Under the pieces are notes generated by a model that saw only the letters and a program-made list of their open reading frames with translations, did no database searches and was not told the origin of the DNA. A DNA stretch of 7,764 bases from Dehalococcoidia bacterium UBA2777. GTDB lineage: Bacteria; Chloroflexota; Dehalococcoidia; UBA2247; UBA2777. Made by a program: the position numbers and the translations under genes. The stretch lies in NCBI GenBank assembly GCA_002352365.1, contig DEIJ01000100.1, positions 31,945-39,708 of the forward strand. The letters are read 5' to 3'. Positions within the stretch are counted from its first letter, which is position 1; each line of letters starts with the position of its first letter. This document shows, piece after piece, positions 1-5,471 of the stretch.

Positions 1-5
1 CAGGG

Positions 6-16
6 TCGCAATGACA
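6..16. repeat. Possible end of a dispersed palindromic repeat
   Basis: The string TCGCAATGACA lies at the extreme left edge. It resembles the terminal arm of widespread intergenic palindromic elements whose other arm reads TGTCATTGCGA. Only this short arm is inside the window, so the palindrome itself cannot be seen and the call rests on remembered similarity. No second copy was noticed elsewhere in the window. Confidence 0.25.
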
Positions 17-49
17 CATGGGGAATCTATTTTCGGAATAAAGGTTATC

Positions 50-78
50 TGGAATTTCAGAGGCAAAAGTTTTATAAT
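50..78 (+). promoter_or_regulatory. Candidate sigma70-type promoter for sucCD
   Basis: A perfect -10 hexamer TATAAT is seen at 73-78. The best -35 match at 17 bp spacing is TGGAAT at 50-55, which fits only three of six consensus bases, and there is no extended -10 TG. Transcription would start near 85, giving a leader of about 35 nt before sucC. The position is sensible for a promoter of the sucC-sucD pair, but the weak -35 means it could be a chance match or need an activator. Confidence 0.35.
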
Positions 79-110
79 CACTGCGGGAGCTAGATAGCCT
101 CTTTGGTTAA

Positions 111-119
111 AGGGGGTGA
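111..119 (+). promoter_or_regulatory. Ribosome binding site of sucC
   Basis: AGGGGGTGA matches the extended Shine-Dalgarno AGGAGGTGA with one G for A change, which still allows G-U pairing. It lies immediately before the ATG at 121. It favours that ATG over the in-frame TTG at 103, which has no such site and would add six residues absent from the family. Confidence 0.6.
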
Positions 120-120
120 A

Positions 121-1287
121 ATGAAGATTCACGAGTACCAGGCAAAGGCAATCATGTCTCAATATGGCATCCCAGTACCTCAAGGTGGCGTAGCTGGCAC
201 AGCAGCGGAAGCCAAAGAAATTGCTGCCCAGCTTGGTGGAGAAGTGGCCATCAAGGCCCAGGTTTACGCCGGAGGCAGAGGCAAGGCAGGGGGCATTAAA
301 CTAGCCCCTTCTGCACAAGAGGCGGCAAAGTTGGTAGCCGAGATGCTGGGCAAGAATTTGGTTACCCATCAAACCTCTCCCCAAGGAGTGCCAATCGATC
401 GAGTATTAGTTGAACAGGCAATAGAAGCAGAAGGTGAATTTTATCTTGGCATCGCGATTGATGGGTCGGCTCAACTGCCGGTGATGATGGCCAGCTCGGC
501 GGGGGGGATGGATATTGAGGAAGTAGCCCAAAAGAGTCCAGAGAAGATTACCAAGATTTACCTCGAACCAGCGATTGGCTTTCAACCCTTCCAGGGGAGG
601 AAACTTGCTGAGGCGATGGGGATGGACCCCTCTCTGGTCCGCCCGGCTACTGAGCTAATGGCCAATCTCTACCGCTTGTTTTGGGGAAAAGACTGCTCCT
701 TGGCTGAGATTAACCCCCTGGTAATTACCAAACAGACCGAACTGGTGGCAATAGATGCCAAACTCAACTTCGATGATAATGCTCTGTTTCGGCATCCCGA
801 TATCGCTCAGTTGCACGATCCAAGGCAGGAGGATGCTATGGAGGCCCAAGCTGCAAGCTGGGGGGTGAAAAATTACGTTAAATTAAATGGCAACATCGGT
901 TGCCTGGTCAATGGCGCCGGACTGGCGATGTCCATTTTAGATCTCCTTACTCTATCAGGTGGCAGCTCAGCTAACTTCCTTGACATTGGCACCGTGAATA
1001 CCACCGAGCGAGTAGTCAATGCGTTTAAGATTCTTACTGCTGACCCCAAGGTAAAAGCGGTGCTGGTGAACATCTTTGGTGGCATGGCTCGGGTGGATGT
1101 AATCGCCCAGGGGATAGAGGAGGCATATCGGCAGATGGACATCAGGGTTCCCCTGGTAGTGAGGTTAGCGGGGACAAATGTGGAACAGGGTAGGCGCATC
1201 CTTGCCGAGTCGGGAATAAAATTCATTGCTGCTCAAGATTTAGCTGAGGCAGGAAGGCTAGCAGTGGAAGCAGCCAAAATTTCCTAA
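121..1287 (+). CDS. sucC: Succinyl-CoA synthetase beta subunit (ADP/GDP-forming)
   Basis: This is the nucleotide-binding subunit of succinyl-CoA ligase. With SucD it interconverts succinyl-CoA, phosphate and ADP with succinate, CoA and ATP in the cytoplasm. The product is 388 residues, the same length as E. coli SucC, and opens with the family signature M-K-I-H-E-Y-Q-A-K. An ATP-grasp region covers roughly residues 1-240: AGGRGKAGG at 50-58, GGMDIEE at 128-134, EINPL at 196-200, and D212, which matches the conserved Mg/nucleotide Asp. The C-terminal ligase domain has NGNIGCLVNGAGLAM at 256-270 and NIFGG at 317-321. One oddity is that the usual FLDVGGGA loop reads FLDIGTVN at 286-293. The start at ATG 121 follows family alignment and the adjacent ribosome binding site. 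It is cotranscribed with sucD. A related malate-CoA ligase beta subunit (MtkA) is the main alternative, but nothing nearby supports that pathway. Confidence 0.93.
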   Translation: MKIHEYQAKAIMSQYGIPVPQGGVAGTAAEAKEIAAQLGGEVAIKAQVYAGGRGKAGGIKLAPSAQEAAKLVAEMLGKNLVTHQTSPQGVPIDRVLVEQAIEAEGEFYLGIAIDGSAQLPVMMASSAGGMDIEEVAQKSPEKITKIYLEPAIGFQPFQGRKLAEAMGMDPSLVRPATELMANLYRLFWGKDCSLAEINPLVITKQTELVAIDAKLNFDDNALFRHPDIAQLHDPRQEDAMEAQAASWGVKNYVKLNGNIGCLVNGAGLAMSILDLLTLSGGSSANFLDIGTVNTTERVVNAFKILTADPKVKAVLVNIFGGMARVDVIAQGIEEAYRQMDIRVPLVVRLAGTNVEQGRRILAESGIKFIAAQDLAEAGRLAVEAAKIS

Positions 1288-1294
1288 GGAGGAG
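1286..1294 (+). promoter_or_regulatory. Ribosome binding site of sucD
   Basis: AAGGAGGAG overlaps the TAA stop of sucC (1285-1287). Its GGAGG core lies 9 nt before the GTG at 1302. The overlap with the upstream stop codon suggests translational coupling of the two subunits, and the strong site fixes the non-ATG start. Confidence 0.7.
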
Positions 1295-1301
1295 AGCTGT
1301 T

Positions 1302-2195
1302 GTGAGCATACTCGTCGATGAAAATACCCGCCTACTTGTTCAAGGAATCAGCGGTCGGGAGGGGAGTTTCCACACCCAGCGTTGCCTGGAATATGGCACT
1401 AAAGTGGTAGCTGGAGTTTCCCCAGGCAAGGGGGGAAGCAAAGTACTTGGTGTGCCGGTTTTCAATACCGTCGAGAGAGCTACCAGGGAAACGGGGGCCA
1501 ACGCCAGCATTATCTTCGTACCGGCAGCTTTTGCCGCCGATGCTGTTCTTGAAGCTGCTGATGCTGGCATCTCCTTGGTAGTTTGTATTACTGAAGGGAT
1601 CCCCACCTTTGACATGATCCCCCTACTCTATTACCTCCGCCACACCAATACTCGACTTATCGGCCCTAACTGCCCCGGAGTGATCTCACCAGGAAAATGC
1701 AAAGCGGGATTAATGGCAGGAGACATTCACATGCCAGGAGGTGTAGGCGTGGTATCTCGCAGCGGCACTTTAACCTATGAAGTAGTGGCGCAACTCACGG
1801 CTCTAGAGGTGGGACAATCTACCTGCGTTGGCATTGGCGGCGATCCTCTACTGGGCAGCACCTTTATTGATATATTAAACCTCTTTGAGCAGGATACCCA
1901 AACCTCGGCGGTAGTACTTATCGGAGAGATTGGAGGAACTATGGAGCAGGAAGCAGCGGAGTTCATTCAGAAAAATATGTCCAAGCCAACAATTGCCTTT
2001 GTGGCTGGCAGTACTGCCCCACCGGGGAGAAGAATGGGACATGCTGGTGCAATTATCAGCGGCAGCTCAGGGAAAGCTCAACAAAAGATTACTGCTCTGG
2101 CCACTGCTGGGGTGACCATAGCCGAAAGCCCTGCTAAGGTCGGCATCACTACTAAAAAGGTACTTGAAGAGAAAACTAAGCGACTATTTATCTGA
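1302..2195 (+). CDS. sucD: Succinyl-CoA synthetase alpha subunit
   Basis: This is the CoA-binding, phosphohistidine-carrying subunit of succinyl-CoA ligase, partner of SucC. The 297-residue product begins MSILVDENT like E. coli SucD, which is 289 residues. The CoA-binding Rossmann region shows QGISGREGSFH near residues 14-24 and PGKGG near 42-46. GPNCPGV follows at 121-127, including the conserved Cys124, and then SRSGTLTYE and TCVGIGGDP. The ligase domain carries GEIGG at 208-212, whose Glu209 matches the family's active-site Glu, and RRMGHAGAI with the phosphorylated His at residue 247. All catalytic positions look intact. The C-terminus is a few residues longer than in E. coli and basic (TKRLFI end). 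The start is GTG at 1302, chosen from the strong ribosome binding site and the aligned N-terminus. It ends only one base from the convergent DUF2273 gene, leaving no room for a dedicated terminator. Confidence 0.95.
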   Translation: MSILVDENTRLLVQGISGREGSFHTQRCLEYGTKVVAGVSPGKGGSKVLGVPVFNTVERATRETGANASIIFVPAAFAADAVLEAADAGISLVVCITEGIPTFDMIPLLYYLRHTNTRLIGPNCPGVISPGKCKAGLMAGDIHMPGGVGVVSRSGTLTYEVVAQLTALEVGQSTCVGIGGDPLLGSTFIDILNLFEQDTQTSAVVLIGEIGGTMEQEAAEFIQKNMSKPTIAFVAGSTAPPGRRMGHAGAIISGSSGKAQQKITALATAGVTIAESPAKVGITTKKVLEEKTKRLFI

Positions 2196-2196
2196 G

Positions 2197-2388
2197 CTAC
2201 CTCTTACGCCGATTGGAGACATAACGCTGATAGAGATCAACAACATCTAGTTCGCCAGCTACGATCTTACCAATAACCCAGCCGCCAAAGATGCATAAGA
2301 GCAACAGAAATGCTTCTAATACACCACCCCATATAAGGATGGCGCCTATTACGCCACCGAGGATAACTCCTACTATCTTTGGGTCCAC
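2197..2388 (-). CDS. DUF2273 small membrane protein, last gene of asp23 operon
   Basis: This is a tiny integral membrane protein of the DUF2273 type, a family typically found next to amaP and asp23 genes; its biochemical role is not established. With the GTG start at 2388 it is 63 residues. There are two hydrophobic segments, about 5-22 (glycine-rich) and 24-43, followed by an acidic stretch GELDVVDL and a basic tail NRRKR. I chose this GTG because AGGGG at 2396-2400 (read on the - strand) lies 7 nt ahead of it and family members are about this long. An ATG at 2403 (68 residues) has AGGA only 2 nt away. A TTG at 2415 (72 residues) abuts the amaP stop but has no site. It is the fourth and last gene of the operon. 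Its stop is one base from that of sucD. Confidence 0.75.
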   Translation of the reverse strand: MDPKIVGVILGGVIGAILIWGGVLEAFLLLLCIFGGWVIGKIVAGELDVVDLYQRYVSNRRKR

Positions 2389-2415
2389 CGCTCTACCCCT
2401 CATCTTCCTAGGCAA

Positions 2416-2985
2416 CTACTTGGCTGCCAGGCTCTTTGCCTCTACTGACTCATAATGAGCTTTGATTTCCACCTTAGCCACAGGTAATCCGATGAATTGC
2501 TCTATAGCTTCCTTAATCTTGCTTTGCAGCTCGCTGCCGCTCTCAGGGATGCTAGCCCCTAAAGCTATCGGGGTCTTACAGCTCAGCACAAGACCACCTG
2601 ATGCTTCACCAACTTCGCAATCAATATCACGCACGCTTTCTACCGTCAATCCTGTCCTGTTGGCTAAAAGGCGGACGCTTTCCTGGTCTATAGTGAGCAG
2701 ACCTCCGCCGTCGGATCGGATCAAAAATGGCACCCTCTTCCGTGGGGCAAACTCCAACGATAATACTGCCAGCATCCCTACTATAAGGATGACACTTACT
2801 CCGATGCCAATGGCCTGGTCACTCCCCGTGGCCGAGGCTACCCCCTCCAGTTGACCACTGAACCAGCCATAAGGTAATACTTCTCCAGGAAGTACTGCCC
2901 CAAATATAATCAGGAGAACGATTATGCCCCCGGCTAATATTAGCAAGGCCAATATGATACTAAATATGCGATTAAAAAGACTCAT
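2416..2985 (-). CDS. amaP: AmaP-like membrane anchor of Asp23-family proteins
   Basis: This is a membrane protein of the alkaline-shock-response anchor type. In Staphylococcus aureus, AmaP tethers Asp23 at the cytoplasmic membrane; the same role is inferred here from architecture and neighbours. The product is 189 residues from the ATG at 2985. It has a short basic N-terminus, a first hydrophobic helix at about 7-32, a short loop with P-Y-G-W-F, and a second helix at about 58-79 followed by a basic PRKR stop-transfer patch. A soluble domain of about 105 residues then starts near GGGLLTI. This tail resembles the Asp23 fold: a late segment with LQSKIKEAIEQFIGLPVAKV echoes the amphipathic region of the neighbouring Asp23 proteins. 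AGAGGTGAG directly precedes the ATG, which favours it over the GTG at 3012. The gene lies third in a four-gene operon, between the Asp23 pair and DUF2273. Confidence 0.8.
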   Translation of the reverse strand: MSLFNRIFSIILALLILAGGIIVLLIIFGAVLPGEVLPYGWFSGQLEGVASATGSDQAIGIGVSVILIVGMLAVLSLEFAPRKRVPFLIRSDGGGLLTIDQESVRLLANRTGLTVESVRDIDCEVGEASGGLVLSCKTPIALGASIPESGSELQSKIKEAIEQFIGLPVAKVEIKAHYESVEAKSLAAK

Positions 2986-3012
2986 CTCACCTCTATCCGA
3001 AACATTGCTCAC

Positions 3013-3438
3013 TTATTCGGCTGCCATTTGCGTTAGCATCTTCTCCGGGAACTCAACTCCTACAACATTGATGTTGATCTGCTTAGCTACCAAGCCGCAT
3101 AACTTCCTCACCTTACTAGCCACATTCTGGCGTACTTTAGCGGCAATCTTAGGAATGTTATGGCCATAGATGACTCTAAGCTCGATATTGATTGTAGTTT
3201 CCTTCAATCCTACCTCTGCACTTATCCCCCTAGCCCTTTCTGGAGCACCACCCAAGTGCTCAGCTAGGGTGCGCCCCATGGAGCCAGAGCCTAGGGCATA
3301 AACCCCCTCTACCTCTCGTGCCGCTATGCCGGCTATGCTGCCCACCACCCGCTCGGATACGATGGTCACGCCCGCTATACTCACCACCACACTCTCTCTC
3401 TCGGAATCGTGCCCTCTTCCATCATCTGCCCCCTTCAT
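3013..3438 (-). CDS. Asp23/Gls24 family envelope stress protein, copy 2
   Basis: This is an Asp23/Gls24 (DUF322) protein, an abundant soluble protein that in Gram-positive bacteria collects at the inner face of the membrane and is linked to envelope or alkaline stress. The product is 141 residues from the ATG at 3438. After a polar N-terminus of about 20 residues come the family hallmarks: SIAGIAAREVEGVYALG, a GRTLAEHLGGAPERARG loop, a beta segment INIELRVIYGHNIP, and the helix AAKVRQNVASKVRKLCGL followed by ININVVGVEF. It is roughly two-thirds identical by eye to the next gene upstream, so the pair looks like a tandem duplication. The start is uncertain: ATG 3450 and TTG 3456 are also in frame and none has a clear ribosome binding site, so translation may be coupled to the upstream copy, whose stop is at 3461-3463. 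It lies ahead of amaP. Confidence 0.85.
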   Translation of the reverse strand: MKGADDGRGHDSERESVVVSIAGVTIVSERVVGSIAGIAAREVEGVYALGSGSMGRTLAEHLGGAPERARGISAEVGLKETTINIELRVIYGHNIPKIAAKVRQNVASKVRKLCGLVAKQININVVGVEFPEKMLTQMAAE

Positions 3439-3460
3439 AAAGTGGACCATGCCCAAATGT

Positions 3461-3871
3461 TTATGAAGTTAACTCCACCTCAGTAAGCGCTCTCTCTACT
3501 CCCTCGGTGGGGGGGAAGTAGACGTCTACGATATTGATGTTGATCTCCTTCGCAACCAGACCGCATAGACTCAGTGTCTTATCAGCCACATTCTGGCGTA
3601 CCTTAGCGGCAACCTTAGGAATACTATAGCCATAAATGACCCTTAGCTCGAGATTAACTGTAGCTTCTGCCACACCCACCTCTACATCCACCCCCCTAGT
3701 CCTTTCTGGAGCGCCACCCAACCGCTCAGCCAGGGTACGTCTAACAGAGCTAGCTCCGCCGGCTCCCATGGCATAGATCCCTTCTACCTCTCGCGCCGCT
3801 GTTCCAGCTATAATTGCCACCACCTCATCCCTTATGGTTAGTGTCCCCTGTGGCTCAATTTGCTCTCCCAT
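3461..3871 (-). CDS. Asp23/Gls24 family envelope stress protein, copy 1
   Basis: This is the first gene of the leftward envelope operon and encodes a 136-residue Asp23/Gls24 (DUF322) protein. Features in order are a short polar N-terminus, IAGTAAREVEGIYAMG at 21-36, an RRTLAERLGGAPERTRG loop at 44-60, the strand VNLELRVIYGYSIP at 72-85, the amphipathic helix AAKVRQNVADK at 88-98, and CGLVAKEININIVDVYF to residue 119. A short tail of about 17 residues follows. The ATG at 3871 is well supported: GGGGGTGA lies just ahead of it on the - strand. The likely role, inferred from family and neighbours, is as a partner of the membrane anchor AmaP encoded two genes downstream, forming a layer under the cytoplasmic membrane. 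A near-consensus promoter about 100 bp upstream suggests strong expression, in line with the abundance of Asp23 in other bacteria. Confidence 0.88.
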   Translation of the reverse strand: MGEQIEPQGTLTIRDEVVAIIAGTAAREVEGIYAMGAGGASSVRRTLAERLGGAPERTRGVDVEVGVAEATVNLELRVIYGYSIPKVAAKVRQNVADKTLSLCGLVAKEININIVDVYFPPTEGVERALTEVELTS

Positions 3872-3971
3872 TAGTCACCCCCACACTCAGATTTCATCTA
3901 TTCTAGAGCACTCTTCTTCCTCGAAGGACAACTCCCTTCTCAGAGCGCCTACTCGCCAAATCATTGGTGCC

Positions 3972-4000
3972 AATATATCATAGCCTTCGTATTTTGTCAA
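3972..4000 (-). promoter_or_regulatory. Strong sigma70-type promoter of the asp23 operon
   Basis: Read on the - strand, a perfect -35 TTGACA occupies 4000-3995. After exactly 17 bp, TATATT (five of six consensus bases) occupies 3977-3972. Transcription would start near 3965, giving a leader of about 95 nt before the first Asp23 gene. This is the best promoter in the window. It is the housekeeping type, with no sign of a sigmaB-type sequence. Confidence 0.7.
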
Positions 4001-4018
4001 GTGAGCGAGTTGCAATAG

Positions 4019-4031
4019 TGCATAACATGCA
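4019..4031. repeat. Small inverted repeat, possible operator
   Basis: TGCAT-AAC-ATGCA is a perfect 5-bp inverted repeat with a 3-bp centre. It covers the -35 of the candidate rightward promoter and lies just upstream of the leftward promoter. A further TGCA at 4011-4014 gives three TGCA units spaced 8-9 bp apart. Its size and place would suit a dimeric repressor, but so short a palindrome can arise by chance. Confidence 0.25.
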
Positions 4032-4050
4032 GCCAAGCATCTTTTACAAT
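4022..4050 (+). promoter_or_regulatory. Candidate promoter for the crotonase/PHP operon
   Basis: ATAACA (four of six consensus) at 4022-4027 and TACAAT (five of six) at 4045-4050 are separated by exactly 17 bp. Transcription would start near 4057 and include the purine-rich AGGAGAGG at 4095-4102. Competing candidates are the perfect TTGACA at 4071-4076, with a poor -10 TAGGAG, and TTGACT at 4089-4094, paired with TAATTT at 4112-4117. Confidence 0.35.
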
Positions 4051-4123
4051 CGAGAATGAAAGTATAAGGATTGACACTACTCGCTGTGTTGACTAGGAGA
4101 GGCCAAAGTGCTAATTTGTGGTG

Positions 4124-4915
4124 ATGAGTTATAAAGCAATTATCTACGACAAAAGGCAACAGATTGGCTACATAACCCTTAATCGGCCTGAGGTAGCTAA
4201 TGCTATCGATATGCAGATGGCACTAGAGCTAGTTGATGCTTGCCACCAAGTCAACCAGGATGAAAGCATTAAGGTGGTCATCATCACCGGAAGTGGAGAC
4301 GAGGCCTTTTGCTCTGGGGAGGATTTAGGGCAACTCTACCACAGCCTCAGTAGAGGGGCCTCGTTGGAAGTAAAAGAGCCTACCTTGCTCTATGAAGCTA
4401 CCGCATCAGTGGCAGCTATTAACCATCCGGTCATCGCCGCTATTAATGGGGATGCTCTAGGGGCAGGCTTAGCTTTGGCATTAAGTTGTGACCTCAGGAT
4501 TGCCTCAGATAAGTCCCGGTTAGGAGTTCCTGATACTGCCTGGGGCTATATTTCCGCAGGGGGCGCTACTCAATGGCTGCCCCGAACCGTAGGTAGGGGC
4601 AAAGCGTTGGAAATGATCCTCACTGCTGAACCTGTCGACGCACAACAAGCACATCGAATTGGGCTGGTTCACCAAGTAGTCCCTCATCAGGAAGTTATCC
4701 TCAAGGCAGAGGAGGTAGCGATGAGGATAGCCTCGCGGGCACCTATTGCCCTACGATATGCTAAGGAAGCGATACGTAAGGGTTTAGATTTAACCTTGGA
4801 GCAAGGGCTAAGGCTGGAATATGACCTTTACTTAGTGCTCCAAACTACTAGAGATCGCACTGAAGGTATCACTGCCTTCTTGGAAAAAAGACCTCCCCAA
4901 TTCAAAGGAGAATGA
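4124..4915 (+). CDS. Crotonase-fold protein with altered catalytic residues
   Basis: This is a member of the enoyl-CoA hydratase/isomerase (crotonase) superfamily, expected to bind an acyl-CoA thioester in the cytoplasm. The product is 263 residues, a normal length. Family marks are YITLNRPEVANAID at 16-29, the first oxyanion-hole segment AFCSGEDLG at 61-69, the second AAINGDALGAG at 105-115, CDLRIAS at 122-128, SAGGATQWLPRTVG at 144-157, and the C-terminal helix region ending in EKRPPQFKGE. In true hydratases two Glu residues act as acid and base; here those positions are Ala117 and Asp137. It may therefore catalyse a different crotonase reaction (isomerisation, decarboxylation, hydrolysis) or have lost hydratase activity. 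ATG 4124 is preferred by similarity; GTG at 4118 and 4121 are also in frame. The nearest purine-rich site, AGGAGAGG at 4095-4102, is 15-21 nt away, which is long. It leads a tight operon with two PHP genes and a second crotonase. Confidence 0.85.
   Translation: MSYKAIIYDKRQQIGYITLNRPEVANAIDMQMALELVDACHQVNQDESIKVVIITGSGDEAFCSGEDLGQLYHSLSRGASLEVKEPTLLYEATASVAAINHPVIAAINGDALGAGLALALSCDLRIASDKSRLGVPDTAWGYISAGGATQWLPRTVGRGKALEMILTAEPVDAQQAHRIGLVHQVVPHQEVILKAEEVAMRIASRAPIALRYAKEAIRKGLDLTLEQGLRLEYDLYLVLQTTRDRTEGITAFLEKRPPQFKGE
4907..4910 (+). promoter_or_regulatory. Ribosome binding site fixing the TTG start of the first PHP gene
   Basis: GGAG, within AAAGGAG, lies inside the last codons of the crotonase gene, 6 nt before the TTG at 4917. 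It supports the rare TTG start and implies translational coupling with the upstream gene. Confidence 0.6.
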
Positions 4916-4916
4916 A

Positions 4917-5447
4917 TTGAAATTAGATTTACATACTCATATCTTTGAAGCTACCAATATTGCTCACCCTGATGTCGATTTAGTGCGCCAGATAGTAACC
5001 AAGATAACCGAAAGAGGCTTGGATGGAATCGCCATCACTGAACACCGGGACAAGGATTATGCTTATCAGGTAATAGAGATTGTAAACCGATTCTTTGCCA
5101 ACCAGGTAATAATCATTCCCGGGCAAGAGGTATGTGAAGCCTTTCATCATGTGGTTGAGCTCTACCTGCCTGATGGCTCAACTTTCCGTTTTGTGGCTCA
5201 TCCTGGGGATGGGGAGCTTTTAGAGCGATGCTTCGGTTATATGGATAGTATCCACGGCATAGAGATTGAGAATGGCGGTTACCACGTTGCCAAGGAGAAG
5301 GCAATCGAGATTGCCCAAAAATATGATCTGCTCATGCTGTCGAATAGCGATGCCCACTCGTTATCAGATATTGGCCGGTACTGGAATGAGATCGACCTTG
5401 CCGAGCTTTGTAGCCGGGCCAAAATGAAGCCGAAGCTACAAAAATAA
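4917..5447 (+). CDS. Small PHP-domain metal-dependent phosphoesterase, copy 1
   Basis: This is a single-domain PHP protein of 176 residues. The fold uses clustered His, Asp and Glu residues to bind metals, usually for phosphoester hydrolysis. Likely ligands seen are His6 and His8 in DLHTH, His43 in ITEH, Glu71 in PGQE, His95 in AHPG, and Asp145 and His147 in SNSDAHS. The full motif set is present, so the protein is probably active. The N-terminal motif reads DLHTHIFEAT rather than the usual DLHxHTxxSDG, placing it away from histidinol-phosphatase or polymerase-type PHP domains. No signal peptide or membrane segment is present, so it is expected to be cytoplasmic. It starts with TTG one base after the crotonase stop. 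The next gene encodes a paralogue. The substrate is unknown; a phosphorylated or CoA-derived metabolite would suit the neighbours, but that is inference. Confidence 0.85.
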   Translation: MKLDLHTHIFEATNIAHPDVDLVRQIVTKITERGLDGIAITEHRDKDYAYQVIEIVNRFFANQVIIIPGQEVCEAFHHVVELYLPDGSTFRFVAHPGDGELLERCFGYMDSIHGIEIENGGYHVAKEKAIEIAQKYDLLMLSNSDAHSLSDIGRYWNEIDLAELCSRAKMKPKLQK

Positions 5448-5451
5448 TGGG

Positions 5452-5469
5452 AAGGGATATAAGGGATAT
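5452..5469 (+). repeat. Perfect 9-bp tandem repeat carrying the ribosome binding site
   Basis: AAGGGATAT occurs twice head to tail in the 24-bp gap between the two PHP genes. The second copy places AAGGG 6 nt before the TTG start at 5472 and serves as its ribosome binding site. The first copy is a spare, 9 nt farther away. It may reflect replication slippage. Confidence 0.7.
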
Positions 5470-5471
5470 AG

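Larger units (their letters stand above)
3872..4123. promoter_or_regulatory. Divergent control region, no protein gene
   Basis: This stretch of about 250 bp separates the leftward asp23 operon from the rightward crotonase block. It holds the asp23 promoter and its leader of about 95 nt, a small inverted repeat at 4019-4031, and candidate rightward promoters at 4022-4050, 4071 and 4089. In the leader, an 8-codon reading frame (3897-3871, - strand, MKSECGGD) ends in a TAA that overlaps the Asp23 ATG, but it has no convincing ribosome binding site. A 90-codon frame on the - strand here runs into the crotonase gene and looks spurious. No riboswitch, terminator or RNA gene was recognised. Confidence 0.6.

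Noticed and set aside
501..507. Run of seven G in sucC as a frameshift site
   Set aside because: The frame stays open and encodes conserved SucC residues on both sides, so there is no evidence of slippage. A similar run at 3509-3515 in an Asp23 gene is also in frame.
873..1226. 117-codon frame antisense to sucC
   Set aside because: It lies entirely within a complete, conserved sucC and its translation resembles no family. It is a shadow of codon bias.
2462..2854. 130-codon frame on the + strand opposite amaP
   Set aside because: It lies wholly antisense to amaP, and the protein has no family features. The - strand product has two clear membrane helices and fits its operon.
3887..4159. 90-codon frame on the - strand in the divergent region
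   Set aside because: It overlaps the start of the crotonase gene and the asp23 promoter, has no recognisable domain and no clear ribosome binding site. The region is better explained as control sequence.
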